Source of the DNA: Phytopseudomonas flavescens
GTDB taxonomy: Bacteria > Pseudomonadota > Gammaproteobacteria > Pseudomonadales > Pseudomonadaceae
Direction of reading: 5' to 3'
Assembly (NCBI RefSeq): GCF_900100535.1
Contig: NZ_FNDG01000005.1
Location: 124,001-188,000, forward strand
Length of the DNA stretch: 64,000 nt
This document shows positions 30,682 to 40,813 of this stretch, piece by piece (within the stretch, counting starts at the first letter, position 1; each line of letters starts with the position of its first letter). Position numbers and translations under genes: made by a program. The notes under the pieces are model-generated. The model had not been told where the DNA came from. It did no database searches and saw nothing but the letters and a program-made list of their open reading frames with translations.

Positions 30682-31667
30682 GGGCGGGCTCCTTGTGCTG
30701 CGGTGCTCAGGGCGCGAACGATGGCGCGGCGCGCCAGTTCCACCTTGAAGCCGTTGTGGATCAGCGGCTGAGCATCCCGGAGAAGCAACTCGGCTGCTGA
30801 CTCGAAGTGCTCGTTGCTGGCGGTCAGGCCGACCAGGCTGTCTTCCACCTCGGTGCGCCGCCAGGGTTTGTGCGCAACCCCGCCCAGGGCCAGGCGGGCC
30901 TGGCGGATCTGCCCATCGGCGTCGAACTTCAGCGCCGCCGCCACCGATACCAGGGCGAAGGCGAACGAGGCCCGATCACGCAACTTGAGGTAGGCATGAT
31001 GGGAGGCGAAGCCCTCGGCCGGCAACTCGATGGCCAGGATCAGCTCACCTGCCTCCAGCACGGTGTCCTGCTGTGGGGTATCGCCCGGCAGGCGATGAAA
31101 CTCGGCGAAGGGCACGCGGCGCTCGCCGCCGGGACCGATGATCACCACCTGAGCGTCGAGCGCGGCGAGCGCCACGCAGAAGTCCGAGGGGTGCACCGCC
31201 ACGCAGTGCTCACTGGCACCGAATAGCGCGTGGTAGCGGTTGAGGCCCTCGCGCGCCGGGCAACCACTGCCGGGCTCGCGCTTGTTGCACGGCACCTGGC
31301 TGTCGTAGAAGTAATGGCAGCGGGTACGCTGCAGCAGATTGCCGCCGGCACTGGCCATGTTGCGCAACTGCGGCGAGGCACCGGACAACAGCGCTTGGCT
31401 GAGCAACGGATAACGGCGTTCTACCTCGGGGTGCCAGGCCAGATCGGCATTGCTGACCAGCGCACCGATGCGCAGGCCACCATCGGCGGTGGACACCACG
31501 TCGCGCAGGGGCAAGGCATTGATGTCGATCAGCCGCTTGGGCCGCACCAGGTTTTCCTTCATCAGGTCGACGATATTGGTGCCGCCGGCGATGAACAGGC
31601 TGTCCGGCCCGGCCAGGCGCACGGCCTCGTCGATGCCCTGGGGTTTGCTGTAGGCGAAAGGTGTCAT
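30678..31667 (-). CDS. Molybdenum hydroxylase FAD-binding subunit (PaoB-like)
   Basis: The 329-residue protein has the FAD-binding PCMH fold with FIAGGTNIVDLMKENL at residues 24-39, then a CO-dehydrogenase flavoprotein C-terminal domain. The cysteine-bearing insert TRCHYFYDSQVPCNKREPGS is as in PaoB, where it binds an additional 4Fe-4S cluster; the Cys residues are present here. It passes electrons from the molybdenum and 2Fe-2S centres to an acceptor. I placed the start at the ATG overlapping the stop of the 2Fe-2S gene (ATGA), giving MTPFAYSKPQ. Confidence 0.92.
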   Translation of the reverse strand: MTPFAYSKPQGIDEAVRLAGPDSLFIAGGTNIVDLMKENLVRPKRLIDINALPLRDVVSTADGGLRIGALVSNADLAWHPEVERRYPLLSQALLSGASPQLRNMASAGGNLLQRTRCHYFYDSQVPCNKREPGSGCPAREGLNRYHALFGASEHCVAVHPSDFCVALAALDAQVVIIGPGGERRVPFAEFHRLPGDTPQQDTVLEAGELILAIELPAEGFASHHAYLKLRDRASFAFALVSVAAALKFDADGQIRQARLALGGVAHKPWRRTEVEDSLVGLTASNEHFESAAELLLRDAQPLIHNGFKVELARRAIVRALSTAAQGARP

Positions 31668-32173
31668 GGGCGCACCGCCTTCTCGCAGACCGGCAAGGCT
31701 TCCTCGATGGCCGCGACGATGTTGCTGTAGGCCCCGCAGCGGCACAGGTTGCCGCTCATCCGCTCGCGAATGTCGCCGACATCGTCGATGCGCCCCTCGG
31801 CCGCCAGCCCGACCGCCGAACAGATCTGTCCGGGCGTGCAATAGCCGCACTGGAAGGCATCGTGCTTGACGAATGCGCGCTGCATCGGGTGCGGCTCACC
31901 GTTCTGCGCCAGCCCTTCGATGGTCGTCAGCTCGTGGCCGTCGAGCATCACCGCCAGGGTCAGGCAGGCGTTGACCCTGCGGCCGTCGAGCAGCACCGTG
32001 CAGGCACCGCACTGACCGTGATCGCAGCCCTTCTTGGTGCCGATCAGGTCGAGTTCTTCACGCAACAGATCGAGGGCGGTGATCCACGGATACACCTCGA
32101 CGTTAAGGGGGCTGCCGTTCAACGACAGGGAAATCGCACGGCGTTGTGAGCCGTCAGTGATGGTCTCGCTCAT
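31664..32173 (-). CDS. Molybdenum hydroxylase 2Fe-2S subunit (PaoA-like)
   Basis: The 169-residue subunit carries two 2Fe-2S clusters: a plant-ferredoxin-type set in GCDHGQCGACTVLLDG and an all-helical set in CGYCTPGQ and LCRCGAY. It is the first gene of the three-subunit operon (2Fe-2S, FAD, Mo), with 4-bp overlaps between all genes. Unlike E. coli PaoA it has no twin-arginine signal: only about 15 residues precede the ferredoxin domain, so this enzyme should stay in the cytoplasm. No dedicated MCD maturation gene (xdhC or paoD type) lies in the window. Confidence 0.93.
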   Translation of the reverse strand: MSETITDGSQRRAISLSLNGSPLNVEVYPWITALDLLREELDLIGTKKGCDHGQCGACTVLLDGRRVNACLTLAVMLDGHELTTIEGLAQNGEPHPMQRAFVKHDAFQCGYCTPGQICSAVGLAAEGRIDDVGDIRERMSGNLCRCGAYSNIVAAIEEALPVCEKAVRP

Positions 32174-32309
32174 GGGGCTACCTCGGTTCGCTCGGATGTC
32201 TGGTGCATCCGTTCAGAATCTGAGGTGGGCCTCCGCGAATCGTTCAGGTTGGTTCAGCCGCGCCAGCGTATCGCCATCCGTGGCAATTCGCCGCTCGCAA
32301 GGGCATTTT

Positions 32310-33089
32310 TCAAGAGGAGAGTTTCTTCAGCGGATAGATGTCGTAACGGCTGGATTTGCCTTCCAGGGCATAGCCCGGTTTCGCTCCCTCGATGATCGGC
32401 GCCTTGCGCGGGCGCTTGACCACCACCCGATGGCTGGCCAGCGCGAGAGCCGCCTGGAGCAGCGCGGGGGCGTCGGAATCGTCCCCCACGAAGGGGCGGA
32501 ACAGGCGCATCTCCTTCTTCACCAGAGCGCTCTTGTCGCGATGGGGAAACATCGGGTCGAGGTAGATCACCTGGGGCACTTCCTCCTGCCAGTCGGCCAT
32601 GATGGAAATGGCGTTGCCCTGCAACAGACGCATGCCCGCGACGATGGCTGCCACCTCGGCATCGGCGCCAGCCCGCTGCAGGCCATCCTCGAGCAGCGCG
32701 CCGACCAACGGCTGGCGTTCGATCAGGCTGACGGTGCAGCCGAGGCTGGCGAGCACGAAGGCATCGCGTCCGAGGCCGGCGGTGGCATCCAGCACACGGG
32801 GCCGGATGCCCGGTTGGATGCCGACGGCCTTGGCGATCATCTGCCCGGCGCCGCCACCGAACTGACGCCGGTGCGCGACCGCCCCCTCGACGAAATCCAC
32901 CCGCACCGGCCCCGGCGCCTGAGGGCCAAGTTCGACCAGTTGCAAGCCGGCTTCGCCCAGCTGCAGCGCGAACTCGGCCTCCCCCTCCACCGGCAACCCG
33001 AGGCGCTGCGCCCACTGTTGCGCTGCTTCATGCAGGTGCGGGGCGAGGGCCTCCATGCGGATACGCGCGGCGGGCTGTCTTTCACTCAT
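32310..33089 (-). CDS. rsmJ: 16S rRNA (guanine1516-N2)-methyltransferase RsmJ
   Basis: The 259-residue class I SAM-dependent methyltransferase has motif [20 protein letters not shown] (about residues 98-116), [10 protein letters not shown] as the catalytic (N/D)PP-like motif and [12 protein letters not shown] near the C-terminus. These match RsmJ (YhiQ), which methylates G1516 of 16S rRNA. It starts 95 bp from a divergent orphan gene and follows its own short upstream region. The N-terminal 75 residues are the family's usual small domain. Confidence 0.93.
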   Translation of the reverse strand: MSERQPAARIRMEALAPHLHEAAQQWAQRLGLPVEGEAEFALQLGEAGLQLVELGPQAPGPVRVDFVEGAVAHRRQFGGGAGQMIAKAVGIQPGIRPRVLDATAGLGRDAFVLASLGCTVSLIERQPLVGALLEDGLQRAGADAEVAAIVAGMRLLQGNAISIMADWQEEVPQVIYLDPMFPHRDKSALVKKEMRLFRPFVGDDSDAPALLQAALALASHRVVVKRPRKAPIIEGAKPGYALEGKSSRYDIYPLKKLSS

Positions 33090-33184
33090 TGCGGATCGTC
33101 CATCGATAACGGTAAAGGGCTCAATGTGGGCCTTGATCGGCCGATAGCCTGTCTATGCGATAGTTTGCCAGAGCCAGCCGCCTG

Positions 33185-33598
33185 ATGTTCGATGTCATCT
33201 CCCGTATTCCCGGTGATACCCGGGTCGCGTCTCAGAAAGCCGGTACATCCTCGAGTGCCAGCTCGGCGCTGTACGACCAGATTCTGCGTAGCGTGCTGTT
33301 GTCGATGGAGAGCCCTGCCAATAGCACGCTCCCGCTCCCAGCGCCGGCAGCAGCGGATGAGGCCCCGGTACAAGGCATTCGCACCCTCGAAGATGTGATG
33401 ATGCAGCGCCAGTTCGTCTGTTCGGTGCACGACACCGACAGTGCCCTCACCCTTGATCAGTTGGCCCTGCAACCGCAGTCTCTGACAACCCGTGATGAAA
33501 GCGAACAGAGCAAGACCAACGGGTTGCTCACGGAATCACTGAATCCCTGGGAACTGCTGCTCGGCCGCCTGACGCTGCAACAGCGCCTGGCAGGCTGA
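33185..33598 (+). CDS. Hypothetical protein, 137 residues
   Basis: I recognise no family. The protein is soluble, without signal peptide or membrane segment, rich in Ser, Leu and Gln, and ends with LLLGRLTLQQRLAG. Support for its being real: a full reading frame with a normal start (ATGTTCGATGTC), a place between the divergent rsmJ and the convergent extensin-like gene (5 bp apart), and no better frame on either strand. Helical segments around residues 30-45 and 115-137 seem likely. Confidence 0.6.
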   Translation: MFDVISRIPGDTRVASQKAGTSSSASSALYDQILRSVLLSMESPANSTLPLPAPAAADEAPVQGIRTLEDVMMQRQFVCSVHDTDSALTLDQLALQPQSLTTRDESEQSKTNGLLTESLNPWELLLGRLTLQQRLAG

Positions 33599-33602
33599 TC
33601 GC

Positions 33603-34292
33603 TCAGCGGCACATCCGGAACATGCCCATATCCAGATGGAAGTGGTCGCGATGCGCGGCGTTGTAATCAGGCCCCAGGGTGGTGTTGAAACTGGCGCAGG
33701 CCGCCTGTTGCACCTGGCGCAGGAACAGTGACGTGTCGTCGCTGCCCGGCCAGTCGCGCAGCACGCTGATGCGCCGGCCATCGGCCAGGCGGAAACCGAC
33801 GATATCCAGGGCATTGGCCGAGGCATGCTGGCTACGCCGCTGACTGCCGGCGATGGTCCGGCAGGCGAAGCTGCCGACATGATCGACCTGGGTGACGCGC
33901 TGGCCGAACACCTGCTGCGCCGCTGGCTGCAAGCCATGCCGTTCGAACAGGGCGAATGCCGCCGCCACCGGGCAGGTGGCGATGAAACTGCTGCTCAAGC
34001 GTATATCGCTGCCCTGCACGCGCACCGTGTTGGTCAGCGGGCAGTCGGCCGCTGGCGTGCTGTCGGCCAACGCCACATAGCGCAGCGACGAGGTATCCAG
34101 CACCGTGCGGCACAGCGCCGGATCGTCCTGCAGGCGCCCGAGCTTGTAGCCGGTCAGCCAGTTCGGTGCATCACGCAGATCCAGCGGTGCCCAGGGGTTC
34201 CAGCGTGGCGGTACGTCGAGCCACTGCCGGTAAAGCGCCAGCGGGCCACCGACCACGATGAACAGCAGCAGCGCGGTCAGGAAACGACGCAT
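33603..34292 (-). CDS. Extensin-like C-terminal family protein
   Basis: The 229-residue protein has an N-terminal hydrophobic anchor or signal (FLTALLLFIVVGGPLAL) and an extensin-like domain (Pfam Extensin-like_C). That domain resembles D-Ala-D-Ala metallopeptidases: QHASANALDIVGF and HRDHFHLDMG provide the likely zinc His/Asp ligands. Four or more cysteines suggest periplasmic disulfides. It may act on cell wall peptides, but no member's reaction is known to me. Its start lies 2 bp downstream of the end of the PEP mutase family gene, so the two form an operon. Confidence 0.88.
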   Translation of the reverse strand: MRRFLTALLLFIVVGGPLALYRQWLDVPPRWNPWAPLDLRDAPNWLTGYKLGRLQDDPALCRTVLDTSSLRYVALADSTPAADCPLTNTVRVQGSDIRLSSSFIATCPVAAAFALFERHGLQPAAQQVFGQRVTQVDHVGSFACRTIAGSQRRSQHASANALDIVGFRLADGRRISVLRDWPGSDDTSLFLRQVQQAACASFNTTLGPDYNAAHRDHFHLDMGMFRMCR

Positions 34293-34294
34293 CC

Positions 34295-35125
34295 TCAGCC
34301 GCGAAACAGATCGTTGATGCGATCGAACGACAGTGCCTTCTGCGCGCCACGCAGGTCACCTGCGTCGGCAAGCCCCGTAGCGGCCTGCAGGAACGCGCCG
34401 TAGGCCACCCGCGCCAGGTTGGAGCCGAGGCTCACACGCTTGACGCCGAGTTCCGCCAGTTCGTCCAGGGACAGGCTCAGGCTCGCAGAGCCGACCAGCA
34501 CGTTGACCGGCCGCGGCGCCACCGCCTGCACCACCGCGCTGATCTCCTCGCGCCTTGTCAGGCCTGGCGCATAGAGCACGTCGGCTCCTGCCTCGGCGTA
34601 GGCCACCAGGCGGCGGATGGTGTCGTCAAGATCCGCGCGGCCGTGCAGATAGTTCTCCGCCCGCGCGGTCAGGGTGAAGGGGAAGTCCAGGCTACGAACG
34701 GCGGCGACCGAAGCCTGGATGCGTTCCACCGCCAGCTCGAACGCATAGATGGGGGCGTCGGCTCGCCCCGTGGCATCCTCGATGGAGCCACCGACCAGGC
34801 CCAGCGCAGCCGCCAGGCGCAACGTCTCGGCGCAGGTCTGCGGGCTATCGCCGTAGCCGTTCTCCAGATCCGCGGCCACAGGCAGGGCCGTGGCTGCGAC
34901 AATGTCCCGTGCATTGCCCAGCGCTTCGTCGCGCGATACCGCGCCTTCGGCATCACACCGCCCCAGAGAAAATGCCAGCCCGGCGCTGGTGGTGGCCAGC
35001 GCCTGGAAGCCGAGGCTCGCGAGCATCTTCGCCGAGCCGGCATCCCACGGGTTGGGCAGCACCAGCAGGCCATCCTGCCGATGCAACTGACTGAAACGTT
35101 CGCCGAGACGCTGTGCTGTGGACAT
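34295..35125 (-). CDS. Isocitrate lyase/PEP mutase family protein
   Basis: The 276-residue protein is a (beta/alpha)8-barrel of the PEP mutase/isocitrate lyase superfamily. Visible are LPNPWDAGSAKMLASLGFQA at the start, DLENGYGDSP with the metal-binding acidic residues, GGSIEDATG and the LTARAENYLHG segment. Members cleave or form C-C bonds of 2-methylisocitrate, oxaloacetate and related acids; the KKCGH-type lyase motif is absent, so it is not isocitrate lyase itself. The reaction is unassigned. It is the first gene of a pair with the extensin-like gene. Confidence 0.87.
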   Translation of the reverse strand: MSTAQRLGERFSQLHRQDGLLVLPNPWDAGSAKMLASLGFQALATTSAGLAFSLGRCDAEGAVSRDEALGNARDIVAATALPVAADLENGYGDSPQTCAETLRLAAALGLVGGSIEDATGRADAPIYAFELAVERIQASVAAVRSLDFPFTLTARAENYLHGRADLDDTIRRLVAYAEAGADVLYAPGLTRREEISAVVQAVAPRPVNVLVGSASLSLSLDELAELGVKRVSLGSNLARVAYGAFLQAATGLADAGDLRGAQKALSFDRINDLFRG

Positions 35126-35235
35126 GCGGATTCTCCCTGAAATCTGGCCGATGGGATCGGGTCAGTGCGCAGGGTAGCGAAGTTTTCCCGCACTGGAGAA
35201 ATTCATTGGCTGGTAAGCGGGGACGTGAGGCGCCA

Positions 35236-35463
35236 TCAACCTTGTGGCCGCATACCCTGAGACAGGCCCAGCACCAACCAGAGCAGATTCTGACCCGCCT
35301 GTGCCTGGGCTGCCGGAGCACGCTTGAGATCGGGATTGGCACAATAGCTGCGCCCATGGCTGCTGACCACACCGTGACCGGGCTCATACCAGGAAGCAGC
35401 CGCTGCCACCGACACGCTGAGTGCCATAGCAGCGAACAAACCTCGTACTATTTCTAACCTCAT
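35236..35463 (-). CDS. Small secreted protein, 75 residues
   Basis: The product has a clear Sec signal peptide (MRLEIVRGLFAAMALSVSVA, AAA cleavage region) and a short mature part beginning SWYEPGHGVVSSHGRSYC, ending with a hydrophobic stretch LLWLVLGLSQGM. One cysteine is present. I recognise no family. It lies alone between the PEP mutase family gene and groEL with its own start and stop. It might be a small periplasmic or envelope protein. Confidence 0.5.
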   Translation of the reverse strand: MRLEIVRGLFAAMALSVSVAAAASWYEPGHGVVSSHGRSYCANPDLKRAPAAQAQAGQNLLWLVLGLSQGMRPQG

Positions 35464-35583
35464 GACTGCAACCTCTTGATAGCACTGCCAACACCGTCCG
35501 CTAACACTAGATCACGATAGGTGGTTGCAACTTTCAGCAAGACGAACGGTATACGCCGATGGCGGTCGCCAGAAACTACAGAT

Positions 35584-35612
35584 AAAAAAACCCCGCGGCA
35601 AGCGCGGGGTTT
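35584..35612 (-). terminator. Intrinsic terminator of groESL
   Basis: Perfect arms CCCCGCG and CGCGGGG around GCAAG, with a seven-T run on the minus strand, lie 26 bp after the groEL stop. Confidence 0.92.
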
Positions 35613-35637
35613 CTCTTTGCTGCAGGGGCCGGGTGGC

Positions 35638-37290
<1,653 letters not shown>

Positions 37291-37325
37291 TCAATTCTTG
37301 ACGATTAAACGGAATTCGCGGGCAA

Positions 37326-37619
37326 TCAGGCTTCGACGACGGCGAGGATTTCGTTCTCGCTCATCACCAGCAGGTCTTCGCCGTCGACCTTGACGGTGTT
37401 GCTGCCCGAGTAAGGGCCGAAAACCACTTTGTCGCCGACCTTGACGGCCAGCGCACGGACTTCACCGTTGTCCAGAACACGGCCAGTGCCGACGGCAACG
37501 ATTTCACCCTGATTCGGCTTTTCCGCAGCCGAGCCCGGCAGCACGATACCGCCAGCGGTTTTAGTTTCTTCTTCGCTGCGACGGATCACGACGCGGTCAT
37601 GCAAAGGACGAAGCTTCAT
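37326..37619 (-). CDS. groES: Co-chaperonin GroES (Hsp10)
   Basis: The 97-residue heptameric lid of GroEL is recognised by [14 protein letters not shown], the mobile loop around [20 protein letters not shown] and [12 protein letters not shown] set the start at the ATG before KLRPLHD, preceded by GGGAGAGA. It is the first gene of the groESL operon, with a sigma-32-type promoter about 130 bp upstream. Confidence 0.99.
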   Translation of the reverse strand: MKLRPLHDRVVIRRSEEETKTAGGIVLPGSAAEKPNQGEIVAVGTGRVLDNGEVRALAVKVGDKVVFGPYSGSNTVKVDGEDLLVMSENEILAVVEA

Positions 37620-37749
37620 TGTCGATCTCTCCCAATAGTTGTTGACTTCAACCGGTGCTCTCACCGGCAGGATCGGGGTGCTGCGCATCACACGTAGCAC
37701 CGAAATATGTTTCAGCGCAGATACGCTGAAAAACCTTGCGGTGACCGCT

Positions 37750-37777
37750 ACATAAGGTCGCTGAAAGGTAATTCAAG
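37750..37777 (-). promoter_or_regulatory. Sigma-32 heat-shock promoter of groESL
   Basis: On the minus strand the -35 box CTTGAA (37772-37777) is a perfect match. After a 14-bp spacer comes CCTTATGT (37750-37757), a fair match to CCCCATNT. Spacing is within the known sigma-32 range, and the site stands about 130 bp before the groES start. Confidence 0.75.
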
Positions 37778-37833
37778 GGCGCAGCGCGAAAAAAATTCCA
37801 GTAGTGGCCGTGCAAATCGCCTGCACGAAAACA

Positions 37834-37869
37834 CCGAACCCCGATTCGGCACGCCGGATCGGGGTTCGG
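37834..37869 (-). terminator. Terminator after fxsA
   Basis: Perfect 12-bp arms CCGAACCCCGAT and ATCGGGGTTCGG lie 18 bp after the fxsA stop; a TTTT stretch follows shortly on the minus strand. Confidence 0.75.
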
Positions 37870-37887
37870 ATACAGCCAACGGCTCGC

Positions 37888-38352
37888 TCAGTCGCGGCGT
37901 TCGTATTCGCCTTCGAGCACGTTGGGACGATTCCCGCCGGGCCCTGGCTGACCGTTGCGCGCCGCCAGATCATCGGCGAAGGCACGCTGGCGTTGCGCCT
38001 GCTCGGCAGCTCGACGGCGCACGCGCTCGACCAGTCTGCGGCGAGTGAACGGCAGCAGAAACAGCAGGCCAACGAAGTCACTGATGAAGCCGGGAAGCAG
38101 CAACAAGCCACCACCTACGGCCATCATCAGTCCCTGCAACACCTCCTGATCCGGCATTTCGCCACGGGCCAGCCGTTCGCGGGCACGCCAGGCAGTGGTG
38201 ATGCCGGCGACACGCAGAATGAGGCCACCGAAGATCGACGTGGCGATCACCAGGGCAATGGTCGGGAATACACCGATGGCGCTGCCTACCGAGATCAGCA
38301 CGGCCAGCTCGAGAATCGGGAACAACAGGAACAACAACATGAAAATGCGCAT
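37888..38352 (-). CDS. fxsA: FxsA family inner-membrane protein
   Basis: The 154-residue protein has two N-terminal membrane helices (RIFMLLFLLFPILELAVLIS and IALVIATSIFGGLIL) and another hydrophobic pair (about 80-105), followed by a basic tail. This is the FxsA layout; the E. coli homologue relieves F-plasmid exclusion of phage T7 when overproduced, and the normal role is unclear. As in other Gammaproteobacteria it lies beside groESL. A near-consensus sigma-32 promoter stands upstream, so it should be heat-induced. Confidence 0.93.
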   Translation of the reverse strand: MRIFMLLFLLFPILELAVLISVGSAIGVFPTIALVIATSIFGGLILRVAGITTAWRARERLARGEMPDQEVLQGLMMAVGGGLLLLPGFISDFVGLLFLLPFTRRRLVERVRRRAAEQAQRQRAFADDLAARNGQPGPGGNRPNVLEGEYERRD

Positions 38353-38755
38353 CGCGGTTTCCTAGGCGGAAGAACGACTTCCGATGGGAGAGAAGTATGG
38401 GGTGTTGCGCTTAATTCAAGCTGAACCCTCGAATTCCTTTGCCCGCACATCGGTGGACGCCGGTGAGGACGGGGCCTGGCCCGCCTTGCTGGCAGTGTTG
38501 CAGAATGTTCGAAGACCAGCCGGCAGCGGCCATCAGCGCTCTGCAGATGAAAACCGCCCCCCACGAGGCCAAGGATTTTCATCGCCAGGATAGCGCACGG
38601 CGACAGAATCGCAGCGCGCCGATACGCGCTGGGCTGGCCTGCCAAGCTACCAGCAAAGATGCACTGACGCCTCGCTTACAGGCTTCGGCCGCCTGCTAGG
38701 ATAGTGGCTACAGTGCGTCAACGGCATCCAGCCGGCTGATTCGAAGGGGATGGAT
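38353..38755. other. Divergent intergenic region between fxsA and the SDR gene
   Basis: The left 70 bp hold the fxsA sigma-32 promoter. Small open frames in the rest have no recognisable family and no good ribosome site, so I annotate no gene. The SDR promoter should be in the right half; I could not place it. Confidence 0.4.
38395..38420 (-). promoter_or_regulatory. Sigma-32 promoter of fxsA
   Basis: Minus strand: CTTGAA (38415-38420), a 12-bp spacer, then CCCCATAC (38395-38402), which matches CCCCATNT at all but the last base. It stands 43 bp before the fxsA start. Confidence 0.75.
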
Positions 38756-39514
38756 ATGCAACTCGAAGACAAGGTGATCATCATCACGGGCGGCGGCCAG
38801 GGGCTTGGACGAGCCATGGCCGAATACCTCGCGGAAAAACGCGTTCGCCTGGCCCTGGTCGACCTCAACCAGGAGAAACTCGACGAGACCGCGGCTGCCT
38901 GCCGGGCGCTCGGCGTCCAGGCCCGCACCTACCTGTGCAACGTCGCCAGCGAGGAACAGGTGACCCAGACGATCACCCAGATCGCCGAGGACTTCGGCTC
39001 GATCAATGGCCTGGTCAACAATGCCGGCATTCTGCGCGACGGACTGACCATCAGGGTCAAGGACGGCGAAATGAGCAAGATGAGCCTGGCGCAATGGCAG
39101 TCGGTGATCGACGTCAACCTGACCGGCGTGTTCCTGTGTACCCGGGAAGTGGCCGCGAAGATGATCGAATTGCAGAACGAGGGAGCGATCATCAACATTT
39201 CGTCGGTTTCGCGGGCCGGCAATATCGGCCAGGCCAACTACTCCGCCGCCAAGGCCGGTGTGGCTGCCGACACCGTGGTCTGGGCCCGTGAGCTGGCCCG
39301 CTATGGCATCCGCGTGGCCGGTGTGGCGCCGGGCTTCATCGAAACCGATATGGTCGCCAGCATGAAGCCTGAAGCGCTGGAACGCATGACCGCGGTGATC
39401 CCGCTCAAGCGCCTGGGCCAGCCCCGTGAAATCGCCCATTCGGTCGCCTACCTGTTGGAGAACGACTATTTCACCGGGCGTATCCTCGAACTCGACGGCG
39501 GCGTTCGGCTGTAA
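38756..39514 (+). CDS. Short-chain dehydrogenase/reductase, FabG-like
   Basis: The 252-residue classical SDR has the Rossmann motif TGGGQGLGR (about residues 10-18), NNAGI, and the catalytic Ser in NISSVSRAG with YSAAKAG (Tyr and Lys). The C-terminal [14 protein letters not shown] is typical of 3-oxoacyl-ACP reductases. It probably reduces a 3-ketoacyl thioester or similar carbonyl with NAD(P)H in the cytoplasm. I chose the ATG at 38756 with AAGGGG six bases before it; an ATG at 38750 overlaps that ribosome site. The physiological substrate is unknown. Confidence 0.92.
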   Translation: MQLEDKVIIITGGGQGLGRAMAEYLAEKRVRLALVDLNQEKLDETAAACRALGVQARTYLCNVASEEQVTQTITQIAEDFGSINGLVNNAGILRDGLTIRVKDGEMSKMSLAQWQSVIDVNLTGVFLCTREVAAKMIELQNEGAIINISSVSRAGNIGQANYSAAKAGVAADTVVWARELARYGIRVAGVAPGFIETDMVASMKPEALERMTAVIPLKRLGQPREIAHSVAYLLENDYFTGRILELDGGVRL

Positions 39515-39603
39515 CACCGACCAGTGCCAAAGGGTCGTAGCGCCGTCACATGGCTTGCAAACGGTGCTGCAGAGGATGCGCCGCATCCCGTCGATGGCAG
39601 CTA

Positions 39604-39629
39604 GAAAAAAGCCCTGCGCATGCAGGGCT
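39604..39629 (-). terminator. Terminator after the DUF481 gene
   Basis: Arms AGCCCTGC and GCAGGGCT are followed on the minus strand by six T, 27 bp after the DUF481 stop codon. Confidence 0.9.
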
Positions 39630-39655
39630 GTTTGGGGAGCATCCCGCAGGCTGGA

Positions 39656-40660
39656 TTACCAGCCCACACCAAAGCCGATGGTGTAGCGGGTTTCGTCCTT
39701 GTCGCCTTCCGAACCGCTGACTTGGTCCTTCGACGCCTTCATATTGAGCGAAGCCCAATCGGTGACCTTGTAGCGAAGGCCGACTTCGGCATCCAGCGCA
39801 TAATCGGCGACGCTTCCCAGTGGTTTGCCCACTTCGCCGGTACTGAACAGCTCGAACGTCTTGCCGATCAGATAACGGTTGTAGTCCCATCGCACGCTGA
39901 TGGCGTAGAAATTGTCCTTCTCGCCATTGGCATACTCGTAGTCGGAACGGTTGAGCAGGGTGGCCATGGAGAGCGCGCCAAGCTCGTTGTCCCAGAACTG
40001 GTAACCCGGACCGGTACCGATGGTGCGCTGGCGCTCCAGATCTTCGATCTTGTCGCGCTTGTACTCCAGGCGCCCCTGCCAGAACCACTGTTCGTCGAGG
40101 AAACGATCGAGGGCATACTCGGTTCCCCAATTGTCAGTGCTGACCACGTCGTTCCTGAGCTCGCGGTTGTAGTCCACCGTGGCGTTGTGACGCCATTTAC
40201 CGTGACGCGCCTGGGTCTTCAGGTCGACGTCGTAGTCATCGGTGTCGCTCTCGGCGCGCTTGTAGTCCATGGCCACGTCGATGTTGCCCTTCCAGAGGAA
40301 GTCCTCGACGAAGGGCTTGGGTTTCATGATCTGCTTGATGCTTGCCAGTTCCACGGTCCTCGGCGCCTCGCCGTTGGCCAGGGTCACCTTGCCGGTGTCG
40401 GAAGCCTTCAGGGACTTGGCACGCTCCCCCTCCACTTCGTTTTCCTTGACCAGCAATTCCTGATCGCTGTCCAGGGTGGCGATCTTTTTCCAATCCAAGG
40501 GAATGGAACCGCCATACTCGGTCTGCAACAGCAGCTTGCCGCCGTCGAGCAGCTTGATGGTTCCGGTCAGGCGATCGCCATTCTTCATCCAGACGGTATC
40601 GGCCATCGACGGCATCGCTACCGCACCGAGGCTCAGGCACAACAGGGTTCGAGTAAACAT
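39656..40660 (-). CDS. DUF481 outer-membrane beta-barrel protein (YdiY-like)
   Basis: The 334-residue protein has a Sec signal peptide (MFTRTLLCLSLGAVAMPSMA), a small N-terminal domain beginning DTVWMKNGDRLTGTIKLLDG, and a DUF481 beta-barrel from about residue 105 with alternating Tyr/Trp/Asp strands ending RYTIGFGVGW, where the final aromatic residue suits BAM-dependent insertion. Family members such as YdiY are outer-membrane proteins of unknown function, often acid- or salt-induced. It appears to be transcribed alone, with a strong terminator. Confidence 0.9.
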   Translation of the reverse strand: MFTRTLLCLSLGAVAMPSMADTVWMKNGDRLTGTIKLLDGGKLLLQTEYGGSIPLDWKKIATLDSDQELLVKENEVEGERAKSLKASDTGKVTLANGEAPRTVELASIKQIMKPKPFVEDFLWKGNIDVAMDYKRAESDTDDYDVDLKTQARHGKWRHNATVDYNRELRNDVVSTDNWGTEYALDRFLDEQWFWQGRLEYKRDKIEDLERQRTIGTGPGYQFWDNELGALSMATLLNRSDYEYANGEKDNFYAISVRWDYNRYLIGKTFELFSTGEVGKPLGSVADYALDAEVGLRYKVTDWASLNMKASKDQVSGSEGDKDETRYTIGFGVGW

Positions 40661-40813
40661 AAGCGGATACTACTGCTCCGGTTCGCGATAAATCGGGCAT
40701 TATCCGCATACCCGTTATATGAGCAAGAAGTGACCGACGGAATTCATCCGAGTTCACCACAGGCGGGAGAAAATGCCGCGCTAGACGCTCGATCACGCCC
40801 TCAGGAGCCTGCC

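Noticed and set aside
38439..38699. 86-codon frame between fxsA and the SDR gene
   Set aside because: Poor start context, Arg/Ala-rich composition and no family; most likely noncoding.
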